Source: Chloroflexota bacterium (GTDB lineage Bacteria > Chloroflexota > Anaerolineae > Anaerolineales > Villigracilaceae). From it: a stretch of DNA of 64,000 bases. Below the pieces are notes generated by a model. The model made no database searches. It saw nothing but the letters and a program-made list of their open reading frames with translations, and was not told the DNA's origin. Numbering within the stretch: position 1 is the stretch's first letter; every line of letters begins with the position of its first letter. The stretch spans positions 25,400 to 89,399 of the forward strand of contig JACRBL010000022.1 of assembly GCA_016234485.1 (NCBI GenBank), written 5' to 3'. The position numbers were made by a program, and so were the translations under genes. Below, piece after piece: positions 35,272 through 43,836 of the stretch.

Positions 35272-36681
35272 TTATACAAAAAACTTCCCATCCACATCCT
35301 GCCACGTCTCCTCGGGGAGAGTCATAAACGCGGACAGGGACGGGTGCACGCGCTGAATCTCCTCGGCCATGCGCTCGGCCACTTTGCGGATGGAGTAGTG
35401 CGCGTTGGCGGCGGCGCGCAACTGGCAGAAGTGGTACGCCGTCCGCAGGTTGAATTGTGCCAGGACGCGGCGATTGAATCCGTTCGGGACGACATATTGC
35501 GCCACGTTGGAATTCCACGCCGCGAGTTTTTCGTACGTCTCGGCGGCTTTTTGCATCGCGGAATCGTATTGTGAGCGGAAGCCTGCTTCTTCAATCAGGC
35601 GGGGCGTTGCATATCCCAACCTCGCCGTCAGCAATTGTGGAGTCTGCGTCATCATGCGGTGACGTTTGAACTCGGCGTACGCGCCCTGATCCATGAGGAG
35701 GTCGAAGGTGTAGTTGCAGTATTCCAACTCGCGCAGGGGGATGTCGTGACGCTTCAACCGTCCAAGCAGGGATTCGGCCAGTTGGACGCGCTCGGCATCC
35801 GCGAGGGATTGGACGTGCGCGAACGCGTCGACATAAGACATTTCGCCAAAACGATAGAGGGCGGCGGCGAGGACTTTTTGTTCGCCATCGCGGTCGTGGT
35901 CAATGAGGGTGCAGAAATCATCGGTTGCAGGTTGAACGTTGAACGTTGAACGCTCAACGCTCAACGCTTTTTGCGTCTCAAGGAGGTAGGGAACGGCTTC
36001 GGCGTATTTGACGAGCGTTGGCACTTCGGATTTGGTCACTTCCTTTACGCGTTGACCGATCTCGCGAACTTCCTCCAGCGGGTGCGAGAGGAGCTTGCGG
36101 ACAGCGTTCTCCAGCACGCGGGCATTGGCGGTCATGCCCACGTTGGCGAGGGCCGCGGCGGGAAGGAGGAAGCGGCACGAGTCCACATATTGCGAGCGGA
36201 CGCGACGATCCCAGGCTTCGTCGGTTTCGCCGTCCCGACGCGCGACGCGCTTCGAGACAATGTCCCGCGCGGGGTCGAGGGAGGCGGCGTAGGTTGAGAA
36301 GAGGGAGCGGATCGTGTCCACAAATTCGTCGCAGAGGGGATGTCCGTCCAGTTCGGGGGGAATCGTAAAGTCGTCTGCGCCCCATTTTTGGTAGCGCGTG
36401 GATTTTTCGGTGTAGGAGGCAAGCCGATTCGATTCGATGGCTTCCATCGCCACGCGGGAGACGTTTTCGATGGCGATGTGGAGGATGGCATGTTCGGCCA
36501 CGGAGGCGTGACCGTAGCCAACCACCCACCGCTCGTGGAACTTGGCCGACGATTCTTCGGAGAGACCCTCGGCGATTTCACGAAAGGATTCGGGCGAGCG
36601 CGAGGTCTTGGCAAACGCGACCGCGATGGTTTCGGGCGAGAGGTCTTTGGGTGAGAGGAGGTAGATTTGTCGGTCGGGCAT
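35272..36681 (-). CDS. thyX: Tandem ThyX-like protein (FAD-dependent thymidylate synthase homologue)
   Basis: 469 aa, twice the normal ThyX. The first half has HASVAEHAILHIAIENVSR and RLASYTEKSTRY, keeping the S-x-x-E-x-S-x-R part of the ThyX motif but not RHR. The second half has EFKRHRMMTQTPQLLTARLG, keeping RHR but with Leu at the activator Ser position, then LNAA-type AYHFCQLRAAANAHY. ThyX methylates dUMP with folate and FAD. Either a composite active site or a changed function is possible. A heptamer array in the linker encodes VERSTFNVQPA. Confidence 0.8.
   Translation of the reverse strand: MPDRQIYLLSPKDLSPETIAVAFAKTSRSPESFREIAEGLSEESSAKFHERWVVGYGHASVAEHAILHIAIENVSRVAMEAIESNRLASYTEKSTRYQKWGADDFTIPPELDGHPLCDEFVDTIRSLFSTYAASLDPARDIVSKRVARRDGETDEAWDRRVRSQYVDSCRFLLPAAALANVGMTANARVLENAVRKLLSHPLEEVREIGQRVKEVTKSEVPTLVKYAEAVPYLLETQKALSVERSTFNVQPATDDFCTLIDHDRDGEQKVLAAALYRFGEMSYVDAFAHVQSLADAERVQLAESLLGRLKRHDIPLRELEYCNYTFDLLMDQGAYAEFKRHRMMTQTPQLLTARLGYATPRLIEEAGFRSQYDSAMQKAAETYEKLAAWNSNVAQYVVPNGFNRRVLAQFNLRTAYHFCQLRAAANAHYSIRKVAERMAEEIQRVHPSLSAFMTLPEETWQDVDGKFFV
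35923..35971. repeat. Heptamer array inside thyX
   Basis: GGTTGCA, GGTTGAA, CGTTGAA, CGTTGAA, CGCTCAA, CGCTCAA, CGCTTTT follow one another. They lie in the linker between the two ThyX halves and are translated. Confidence 0.85.
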
Positions 36682-36736
36682 GGGGAATCCTTAGGCAAAG
36701 GCAATTGTGAAAACGCCCCGCATGATGTTTCATTGT

Positions 36737-37102
36737 TTATCGAAACGGCAACACTCTGACGCGTTCCTTTCCCTCGTCCACTGTCACCAACGCTCCTTTT
36801 TCCAAAACAATTTCATGCTCCCGTAAAACCCTCACCAACCGCTCTCCTAAAACTTCTGGAAACACATCCTGCGTGCGGACTTGAATTACGCTGGGACTCT
36901 CCGCCCGTGTCAACGCCAGCAAGACGCCAAAATCCAAATCATGGGTAAAAACAATATGACCATTCTCCCGCGCCCATGCCATGATGACTTCATCTGGGGC
37001 GCGCATATCCCCCACCGTTGACCAGTGAACTGCTTCCCATCCAGCGCTTTCCAACACTTTCACCCAATCGGGCGAAAGGTTCATATCGAGCAGAATTTTC
37101 AT
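36737..37102 (-). CDS. DUF5615 PIN-like protein (toxin-type)
   Basis: 121 aa from the ATG at 37102, overlapping the antitoxin stop (ATGA). MKILLDMNLSPDWVKVLESA, then VHWSTVGDMRAPDEVIMAWA and IVFTHDLDFGVLLALT carry the acidic residues of the Mut7-C/PIN-like fold. Such proteins pair with DUF433 partners and are considered type II toxin-like nucleases. ATP or RNA targets are unknown. Confidence 0.85.
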   Translation of the reverse strand: MKILLDMNLSPDWVKVLESAGWEAVHWSTVGDMRAPDEVIMAWARENGHIVFTHDLDFGVLLALTRAESPSVIQVRTQDVFPEVLGERLVRVLREHEIVLEKGALVTVDEGKERVRVLPFR

Positions 37103-37329
37103 GCGCCAACCAGAGGGTATTCGATCTCTTCCACGCGCCACGCGGCATAGGTCAACGCTTCGCGAATATCCTCTGCATCAAGATAGGGATAAGCCTTGAG
37201 AATCTCTTTATTATCGTGACCCGACGCGATAAGACCGATGATCATTCCCACCGTCACACGCAAACCGCGAATGGTCGGTTTGCCGCCCATTACGTTGGGA
37301 TCGAAGGTAATGCGTTTCAGGTTCTTCAT
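37099..37329 (-). CDS. DUF433 antitoxin-like protein
   Basis: 76 aa. DUF433 signature ITFDPNVMGGKPTIRGLRVT, then ILKAYPYLDAEDIREALTYA, a small helix-turn-helix-like fold. AGGAG precedes the ATG. It is the first gene of the two-gene module with the DUF5615 gene. Confidence 0.88.
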   Translation of the reverse strand: MKNLKRITFDPNVMGGKPTIRGLRVTVGMIIGLIASGHDNKEILKAYPYLDAEDIREALTYAAWRVEEIEYPLVGA

Positions 37330-37383
37330 AGTTCACACTCCTGAGTTTATTTTACCTGCTTTCGCCTCTCGTTCCGTCAGCGA

Positions 37384-37932
37384 TTATCTCATCATCTCCG
37401 CTGGCGGGACAGCCATCGGGTTGGCCGCTTCAAACGCTTTGAGTTTGCCGAGCGCAGAAAAACCCTGCCAAACTCCATAGAGGAAGAAGAGGTGGAATCC
37501 GAACGCCAGCCAATCTTGGGAGACAAGCATGAGAACGGCATCGAGACCGTAGAGAACCATGCCCGCGATGAATGCCCAGCGATGTCCTTTGCCCGCGAAG
37601 TAACCGAAGGTGACAAAGATCGCGTCAAAAACCAGGCTGAAAAGAAGCCCCATAACGATGATGATGGGACTGCCACCGAATTCCTGGGCGACGCCGCCCG
37701 CGATCACGTCAATGAAAAGGGTGATGCCCAATCCCATCACGAAGAAAATCCCGCCGCCGAAAATGTTGACGACCGAGTTGACGACGGACAGCGCCGCGAT
37801 CCAATAGAAATTGCTGGCGCCGTTTTTCATCGCTCGCGTCAGATTCGCCAGGATGGTGCGGCGTTCCATTTCTACGGCCAGGGCGGCGTCGAAGGCGGGT
37901 TGCTGTGGGGCTTGCGGTTGTTGGGTTTCCAT
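37384..37932 (-). CDS. Four-TM membrane protein, unknown
   Basis: 182 aa from the ATG at 37932, with GAGGAGG 6 nt upstream; the ORF-track start would overlap the next promoter. A cytoplasmic Gln/Pro-rich head (METQQPQAPQQP) precedes about four helices (WIAALSVVNSVVNIFGGG, LGITLFIDVIAGGVA, IIIVMGLLFSLVFDAIFVTF, WAFIAGMVLYGLDAVLMLV). No family recognised. Divergent from the channel gene. Confidence 0.7.
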   Translation of the reverse strand: METQQPQAPQQPAFDAALAVEMERRTILANLTRAMKNGASNFYWIAALSVVNSVVNIFGGGIFFVMGLGITLFIDVIAGGVAQEFGGSPIIIVMGLLFSLVFDAIFVTFGYFAGKGHRWAFIAGMVLYGLDAVLMLVSQDWLAFGFHLFFLYGVWQGFSALGKLKAFEAANPMAVPPAEMMR

Positions 37933-38047
37933 GCGTTCCTCCTCAAATTTGTTTCGTGCAATATAGACGAAAACGCAATGAAAGTCAACGGGATGATTTG
38001 GGGAAGCGCGGCTATAATTCGCCAAAACTTTTTTCTGGAGAATGCCC

Positions 38048-39952
38048 ATGGCGCCTAAATATTCATTCGGTCAACGCTTTCGTTATTGGTTCGACAACGT
38101 CATGTCGCGCGGCGCGCCCGCCCTCATTGGGATGCTGGCCGTCGCATCGCTGGCAGTTGTTTTTGTCGCAGGCCTCATCATCAGCATTTTTGGTTTCAAC
38201 CAGGAAGGCGAAGAGGGCAGGCTATCCATTGGCGAAGCCATCTGGCAAAGCCTGATGCGTACGCTCGACTCGGGCACGATGGGCGGCGACACGGGCGGCG
38301 GGTATCGCCTGGTGATGTTGCTCGTCACCATTGGCGGTATCTTCATCGTCAGCGCGTTGATCGGCGTGCTGAATAACGGACTCGAATCGCAGATCGAACG
38401 TCTCCGCAAGGGACGCTCGCTGGCGCTCGAAAGCGACCACACCGTCATCCTCGGCTGGAGTCCGCAGGCATTCACCGTCATCGCGGAACTCGTCCTTGCC
38501 AATGAGAATCGCAAGAGCGGCGCGGCCATCGTCGTAATGGCAGACCACGATAAGGTCGAGATGGAAGACGCGATCCGCGAACGCATCCCCGATACCAAGA
38601 ACACGCGCGTCATTTGTCGTTCGGGCAGTCCCATTGATTTATCCGACATCGAAATCGCCAGCCCGCACACGGCGCGCGCCATCGTCATTCTGCCCGAAGG
38701 CGACGACCCCGACACCCATATCATAAAATCGGTATTGGCCCTCACCAACAGCCCCAATCGCCGCGAGGGCGCGTATCACATCGTCACGCAGATCCGTGAC
38801 CCGAAGAACATGGACGTGCTCCGCATGATCGGACAGCGCGACGTCGTCCAATCCATTCAGACCAATGACCTGATCGCCCGCGTCGTCGCGCAGACTTCGC
38901 GTCAATCTGGACTTTCGCTGGTCTACACCGAACTGATGAATTTCGGCGGCGACGAGATCTACTTTAAAGAAGAGTCCGCGCTGATGGGCAAGACCTACGC
39001 CGACGCGCTCCTGGCCTACGATGACTCGGCCGTGATGGGCGTGCGCCACGCCGACGGCGGCGCCGCGATCAACCCGCCGATGGACTCGGTGTTGGGCAAG
39101 GGAGACGCGCTCATCGTCATCGCCGCGGATGACGACAAGATCCAACTCGCCGCGCAACGCGTCGCAGTGGACGAGTCCGCCATCCAGTCCAATGGCAAGC
39201 GCGCCAAGCCCGCGCCAGAAAAATGTCTCGTGCTTGGCTGGAACCGCTCGGGCGCGACCATCATCCGCGAACTCGATTCGTACGTGGCAAAAGGTTCGCT
39301 TGTCACCGTCGTCTCGGAGCAGAGCAAAACCCGCGAATACATCCAGACCTACGCGGGCAAACTCGCCAATCAAAAAGTGAACGTGAAAGAAGGCGACGCC
39401 AGCGATCGCGAACTGCTCGAAGAACTCAAGGTGCAGGATTACGATCACGTCATCGTGCTTGCCAACAGCCATCTCGAACCGCAGGAAGCCGACGCGAAGA
39501 CTCTCGTCACGCTCCTGCATCTGCGCGACATGGCCGAGAAAGATGAAACGCCCTTCTCCATCGTTAGCGAGATGCTGGACCTGCGCAACCGCGAACTGGC
39601 CGAAGCCGCCAAAGTGGACGACTTCATCGTCAGCGAGCACCTCGTCAGTTTGATGATGGCGCAACTCAGCGAGAACCGCGAACTGCTGCCCGTCTTCACC
39701 GACATCTTCGATCCCGAAGGCGCGGAAATTTATCTCAAGCCCATCGGCGAATATGTCGCCACAGGCCAGCCTGTCAACTTTGGAACCGTCGTCGAAGCCG
39801 CCCGTCGCCGCGGCGAAACGGCCATCGGCTATCGTCTCCTCAGCGAAAGCCACGACGCCGAAAAAGCCTACGGCGTCCACACCAACCCGAAGAAATCGTC
39901 GGTCGTCACGTTTACCCCCGAAGATAAAGTGGTTGTGATCGCGGAAGGATAG
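38048..39952 (+). CDS. CASTOR/POLLUX-like ion channel
   Basis: 634 aa from ATG 38048, with GGAG 7 nt upstream (the ATG at 38042 is too close). There are two membrane helices (about 25-48 and 80-105) with a pore-like segment LMRTLDSGTMGGDTGG between them. A large cytoplasmic part follows with two RCK/TrkA-like units (HTVILGWSPQAFTVIAEL and KCLVLGWNRSGATIIRELD). This order and the WSP motif match plant CASTOR/POLLUX channels and their bacterial relatives. A TATAAT lies at 38013-38018. Ion and ligand are unknown. Confidence 0.87.
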   Translation: MAPKYSFGQRFRYWFDNVMSRGAPALIGMLAVASLAVVFVAGLIISIFGFNQEGEEGRLSIGEAIWQSLMRTLDSGTMGGDTGGGYRLVMLLVTIGGIFIVSALIGVLNNGLESQIERLRKGRSLALESDHTVILGWSPQAFTVIAELVLANENRKSGAAIVVMADHDKVEMEDAIRERIPDTKNTRVICRSGSPIDLSDIEIASPHTARAIVILPEGDDPDTHIIKSVLALTNSPNRREGAYHIVTQIRDPKNMDVLRMIGQRDVVQSIQTNDLIARVVAQTSRQSGLSLVYTELMNFGGDEIYFKEESALMGKTYADALLAYDDSAVMGVRHADGGAAINPPMDSVLGKGDALIVIAADDDKIQLAAQRVAVDESAIQSNGKRAKPAPEKCLVLGWNRSGATIIRELDSYVAKGSLVTVVSEQSKTREYIQTYAGKLANQKVNVKEGDASDRELLEELKVQDYDHVIVLANSHLEPQEADAKTLVTLLHLRDMAEKDETPFSIVSEMLDLRNRELAEAAKVDDFIVSEHLVSLMMAQLSENRELLPVFTDIFDPEGAEIYLKPIGEYVATGQPVNFGTVVEAARRRGETAIGYRLLSESHDAEKAYGVHTNPKKSSVVTFTPEDKVVVIAEG

Positions 39953-39958
39953 ATGTAA

Positions 39959-39993
39959 CAAAAAACAGGTTTCTGCGAGAAACCTGTTTTTTT
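39959..39993. terminator. Bidirectional terminator, channel / pxpA
   Basis: AAAAACAGGTTTCT pairs with AGAAACCTGTTTTT, with a T7 on the plus strand and an A-run giving T's on the minus strand. It lies between convergent genes. Confidence 0.88.
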
Positions 39994-39995
39994 GT

Positions 39996-40733
39996 TTAAA
40001 ACGCCACTTCGATCCCCGCTTTTTGCAAAGCATCGCGCACCTTGCGCGCATTATCCACCGCGTGGACGTTGTCGCCGTGCAGGCACAATGTATCCACGCG
40101 GATTTGTTTTTTTTCAAACTCGATTCCATTTACGGCAAGACTGACCGCGTGCGCCGCGACCTCCTCCACCGACGACAAGATCGCGCCAGGCTGACTGCGC
40201 GGCATCAACATCCCTTCGGATGTGTATCCACGATCGGGGAATCCCTCCTGCAAGACGCGCAACCCCAACCCCCTCGCCGCATCAATGGACCTCGAGCCTG
40301 CCAGCCCGACCAGGGCGAGTTCCACGCTGAAGCGCTTCACCGCGCGTGCAACAGCCTCTGCCAACTTCTCATCCCTCGCGGACTGGTTATACAACGCCCC
40401 ATGCGGCTTGACGTGGTACAACTCCATTCCTTCGGCTTTCGCGAACGCGGCCAGCGCGCCGATCTGATACAACACCAGCGACTCGGTCTCCTCTGGCGAA
40501 AGCGCCATCTCGCGGCGACCGAATCCCTGCAAGTCAGGCCAGCCAGGGTGCGCGCCGATCGCCACTCCATGCTGTTTCGCCAATCTGACAGTCACCTGCA
40601 TCACCGACGCGTCCCCTGCGTGGAATCCGCACGCGATGTTCGCGGATGTGATCAGCGGCATGATGGACGCGTCATCGCCGAGGGTGTAGCGTCCAAACGC
40701 TTCGCCGAGGTCGCAGTTAAGGTCTATTTTCAT
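39996..40733 (-). CDS. pxpA: 5-oxoprolinase subunit A (LamB/YcsF)
   Basis: 245 aa from the ATG at 40733. MKIDLNCDLGEAFGRY, SANIACGFHAGDASVM, IGAHPGWPDLQGFGRR and VKPHGALYNQSARD are the diagnostic LamB/YcsF blocks. With PxpB and PxpC it opens 5-oxoproline with ATP to give glutamate. It follows pxpC after a palindromic repeat, so the repeat split the pxpB-pxpC-pxpA run. Confidence 0.95.
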   Translation of the reverse strand: MKIDLNCDLGEAFGRYTLGDDASIMPLITSANIACGFHAGDASVMQVTVRLAKQHGVAIGAHPGWPDLQGFGRREMALSPEETESLVLYQIGALAAFAKAEGMELYHVKPHGALYNQSARDEKLAEAVARAVKRFSVELALVGLAGSRSIDAARGLGLRVLQEGFPDRGYTSEGMLMPRSQPGAILSSVEEVAAHAVSLAVNGIEFEKKQIRVDTLCLHGDNVHAVDNARKVRDALQKAGIEVAF

Positions 40734-40748
40734 GGGAGGTCTCCAGCT

Positions 40749-40862
40749 CGTCATTGCGAGGAGCGTTCGTCCCTGGCACCGCCCGCCAGGGCAGGTGTGC
40801 GACGAAGCAATCCCCGCGTGGTGGAGGAGATTGCTTCGGGCGGGTACGCCCTCGCAATGACG
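40749..40862. repeat. Palindromic GTCATTGCGAG element (copy 4) with nested insert
   Basis: CGTCATTGCGAGGAGCGTTCG at the left and CCCTCGCAATGACG at the right, with GAAGCAATCC and GGAGATTGCTTC inside. A roughly 31-bp block (CCCTGGCACCGCCCGCCAGG, continuing GCAGGTGTGC) interrupts the left arm. The same block stands alone at 17593-17624. Confidence 0.9.
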
Positions 40863-40871
40863 ATGAACGTG

Positions 40872-41828
40872 TTATTGCGCGAATTTCGCGTCGTTCTCCA
40901 CTTCTTCGATTCCATCTTCCAAAGCGCGCGTCATCTTTCGATAGCGCGCTTGCGCTTCTTCAACGCTTGTCATCTTAAAACGGATTCGTCCCTCGCGAAA
41001 CGGGACTTGCGCCAGCAAGGGCAAATCTGCGGTGACGACATTCGCGATCTTCGGATACCCGCCCGTGGTGGGAGAATCGGCCATCATCACGATGGGCAGT
41101 CCGCTCGCGGGGATTTGGATGCTGCCAATGGTCATCCCTTCGGAAAGTAATTCAGCGGCATGGACGCGGGCAATGGGAGCGCCATCCATGCGAAAGCCCA
41201 TGCGGTCGGAGGAGGGACTTATGGAAAAATCACTACTGTAGAAAGTTTCCAATCCATCCTTCGTGAACCAATTCGATTGAACGCCATCGAGCGTTTCAAT
41301 GACAGGCGAGGATGAATAAAGGGGAAGTTTGTCAGGCGAAAATGTTCTCGCCGCGAGTTCGTCCAAAGAACGCGAGGGCTGGCCGATATTCAACCTGTCC
41401 CCCACTTCCAATTTCTGTCCGAGACCCGCGCGCAGATAGGATGAACGCGAACCAAGCATGGATTCGCTTTCGATTCCGCCTGCGATGGCAAGATATGCCC
41501 AGTTGCCATCACCCTCTTTCATAATTCTCACCGTCCCTCCCGCGTGGACAACAAACGATGTCCACAATGGGAACGTCCACGCGAAGGTGGATGTGACGAA
41601 GCCCGCGCCTGTCACCGCGATGACGCAATCGCGCAACGCGCGCAGGGTCACATCGCCGAAGCCGATCTCCAGAGTGGCCGCGTCGGGCGGGTTGCCAACC
41701 AGCACGTTCGCGGCGCGGTGGGCGAACCAGTCCATCGCGCCTGAGACGGGTACGCCAAACTTTTGCCAGCCGCGGCGTCCCGCGTCTTGCACGGTGACCA
41801 GTCCGCCTGCTTCGAGGATTTCAAGCAT
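40872..41828 (-). CDS. pxpC: 5-oxoprolinase subunit C (KipA-like)
   Basis: 318 aa from the ATG at 41828 (a GTG at 41834 is possible). VTVQDAGRRGWQKFGVPVSG, NPPDAATLEIGFG and, near the end, MMADSPTTGGYPKIANVV are biotin-dependent carboxylase-like (AHS2) blocks. It overlaps pxpB by 8 bp. It forms the PxpBC part that phosphorylates 5-oxoproline. Confidence 0.93.
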   Translation of the reverse strand: MLEILEAGGLVTVQDAGRRGWQKFGVPVSGAMDWFAHRAANVLVGNPPDAATLEIGFGDVTLRALRDCVIAVTGAGFVTSTFAWTFPLWTSFVVHAGGTVRIMKEGDGNWAYLAIAGGIESESMLGSRSSYLRAGLGQKLEVGDRLNIGQPSRSLDELAARTFSPDKLPLYSSSPVIETLDGVQSNWFTKDGLETFYSSDFSISPSSDRMGFRMDGAPIARVHAAELLSEGMTIGSIQIPASGLPIVMMADSPTTGGYPKIANVVTADLPLLAQVPFREGRIRFKMTSVEEAQARYRKMTRALEDGIEEVENDAKFAQ

Positions 41829-42480
41829 CGTCACCCTCGATGGGGATGAAGCGAACGGTGTCGCCGGGCGCGAAGAGGAAGGGAGAATCGCTGGCGGGGT
41901 CGAAGAGTTTCAGCGGAGTCCAGCCGATGAGATTCCAGCCGCCAGGGGAAGCCAGCGGGTAGATGCCCGTTTGCGCGCCCGCGATGGCCACTGTCCCTGC
42001 TGGGACGGAGGTGCGCGGCGTCTCGAGCCGCGGCGTGACGATGGCGGCGTCGAGCGCGCCCATGTAGGGGAATCCTGGCGTGAAGCCCATCATGTAGACG
42101 AGGTAGTCGCGTCGGCTGTGGAGGCGGATGACGTCCGCGGGGGATAACGCGTGGGCGGACGCGACCGCCTCGAGGTCCGCGCCGGACGCGCCGCCGTAAC
42201 GGGTGGGGACTTCGATTTGGCGTGGAGTCCGCGCGGAGGCAGAGTCGGCCTGGTCGAGTCGCAGGCGGAGCCAGTCTGCAAGTTGAGAATAGGTGAGCGT
42301 GAGGGGATCGTAGTGGACGAGGAGCGCCGCGTAGGCGGGGACGGTTTCGCGGATGCCCGCGAGGGGCGCGGCTTCGATAAGCGAGGCGAGGGCGTGGACG
42401 CGTCGGTTGAGGCGAGGATCCATTTCGTCGCCGAGGGTGATGAGAAGGGACGAATCACCGAGGGGCTTTAGCGCGTCCAT
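41821..42480 (-). CDS. pxpB: 5-oxoprolinase subunit B (KipI-like)
   Basis: 219 aa. AHS1/KipI features: LGDSSLLITLGDEMDP, VHYDPLTLTYSQLADWL, MMGFTPGFPYMG, VPAGTVAIAGAQTGIYPLAS and PGGWNLIGWTP. It overlaps both neighbours: the methyltransferase upstream (13 bp) and pxpC downstream. Confidence 0.94.
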   Translation of the reverse strand: MDALKPLGDSSLLITLGDEMDPRLNRRVHALASLIEAAPLAGIRETVPAYAALLVHYDPLTLTYSQLADWLRLRLDQADSASARTPRQIEVPTRYGGASGADLEAVASAHALSPADVIRLHSRRDYLVYMMGFTPGFPYMGALDAAIVTPRLETPRTSVPAGTVAIAGAQTGIYPLASPGGWNLIGWTPLKLFDPASDSPFLFAPGDTVRFIPIEGDDA

Positions 42481-43718
42481 GCAAAGAGGCTGATGCTTTC
42501 AATGTGATAGGTCTGGGGGAAGAGGTCGTAGGGCGTGACTTGTTGGAGGGCGTAGCCGTTTTCGATGAGACGTTTCGCGTCGCGGGCGAGGGTGGACGGG
42601 TCGCAGGAGACGTAGGCGAGGAGGCGCGGTTTGAGTTTGATGAGCGCGTCGAGGGCGCGGCGGTCGAGGCCTGCGCGGGGAGGGTCGGCAATGGCGTAAG
42701 TCGAAATATTATTTCGACCTACCAACGCGGGGAGAATTTCTTCGGCGGCGCCTTCGTAGAGTTCCACGTTGTCGAACTCATCCAGGTTGATCGCGAAATC
42801 TTCGCAAGCAGATTCGGATGTTTCGATGCCGATCACGCGTTTTACGTGAGGCGCGAAGAAGGCGCTGAACAGGCCAACGCCGCAGTAAAGATCGAGCAAA
42901 GTGGTAGTTGGGGAAATTGGTAAATTGGTCAGGAGATGCTCGACCATTTTTTCCGCCATCGCGGTGTTGACTTGAAAAAACGACGGCGCGGAGACTTTGA
43001 AGTCGCGGCCGAGGACGCGAATGAAGTGATGATCCGCGCCCGCCATGACGACGGGATGCTCGTCGAAGAGATGGACGACGGAGATGTCGGCTTCGATTTC
43101 GAGCTCGGGCGCGTCGGGGGAATCGGATTCGAGAAGGAGCATGAGGTCGTCGTCGGCGCCCGCGCGCAGGGAGACGCGTTCGATGTCCATGTTTGGGTCG
43201 AATTGCAGTTCAGGCCAAAATGAGTTGATGCTGTTTTCGGGGAGGTGACATTCGGAAATGGGGATGACGGCGTTTCCCGTTGCATTTACGAATCCCAATT
43301 TCCCATCTTCCGTCAAATGGAATTGGACGTGGTTGCGATAATTCCACTCGAACGGCGAGGCGATCATCGGCGCGACGGGCGGATTCTGAATCTTGCCGAT
43401 GCGCGTCAACTGGTCGCGGATGATTTCGGTTTTGGCAACGAGTTGTTTTTCATAAGGCAAATTTTGATAATGGCATCCCCCGCAAATTCCAAAGTGTTTA
43501 CACTTCGCGGCAATTCGATTTGGCGACGGTTCCATAATTTCCACTATTTCGCCGCGCGCGAAATTTTGCTTCTCCTCCGTCAAGTGGACTCGGACGCGCT
43601 CGCCTGGGAGGCCAAATGGGATAAAGACCGCGCGGCCGTCGGGCAGGCGTCCCATCGCGTCGCCGCCGTAGGTGAGTTTTTCGAGAACCAGAACAGACGA
43701 TAAATCGTTATGAGGCAT
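42468..43718 (-). CDS. 23S rRNA (uracil-5)-methyltransferase, RlmD/RumA family
   Basis: 416 aa. N-terminal TRAM domain (LEKLTYGGDAMGRLPDG), Fe-S cysteines CKHFGICGGCHYQ, SAM motif LLDLYCGVGLFSAFF, IADPPRAGLD and catalytic YVSCDPSTLARD. It methylates a uridine in 23S rRNA (or tRNA in some TrmA relatives). It overlaps pxpB by 13 bp, so rRNA modification and 5-oxoproline breakdown share a transcript. An 8-bp word (AAATTGGT, twice) lies inside. Confidence 0.93.
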   Translation of the reverse strand: MPHNDLSSVLVLEKLTYGGDAMGRLPDGRAVFIPFGLPGERVRVHLTEEKQNFARGEIVEIMEPSPNRIAAKCKHFGICGGCHYQNLPYEKQLVAKTEIIRDQLTRIGKIQNPPVAPMIASPFEWNYRNHVQFHLTEDGKLGFVNATGNAVIPISECHLPENSINSFWPELQFDPNMDIERVSLRAGADDDLMLLLESDSPDAPELEIEADISVVHLFDEHPVVMAGADHHFIRVLGRDFKVSAPSFFQVNTAMAEKMVEHLLTNLPISPTTTLLDLYCGVGLFSAFFAPHVKRVIGIETSESACEDFAINLDEFDNVELYEGAAEEILPALVGRNNISTYAIADPPRAGLDRRALDALIKLKPRLLAYVSCDPSTLARDAKRLIENGYALQQVTPYDLFPQTYHIESISLFAWTR

Positions 43719-43836
43719 AACTATGTTCCATGCAATTTTGTAATTCTGTCGCCTGAGGATTCGTGGTGTAATCGAGCAATTCCATCATACAGCCCAGATC
43801 AACTCGCGTCAAGTTCGTTGCCAAAGGAGACCTCCA

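Noticed and set aside
38639-40129. Minus-strand ORF of 496 aa
   Set aside because: Antisense to the CASTOR/POLLUX-like channel.
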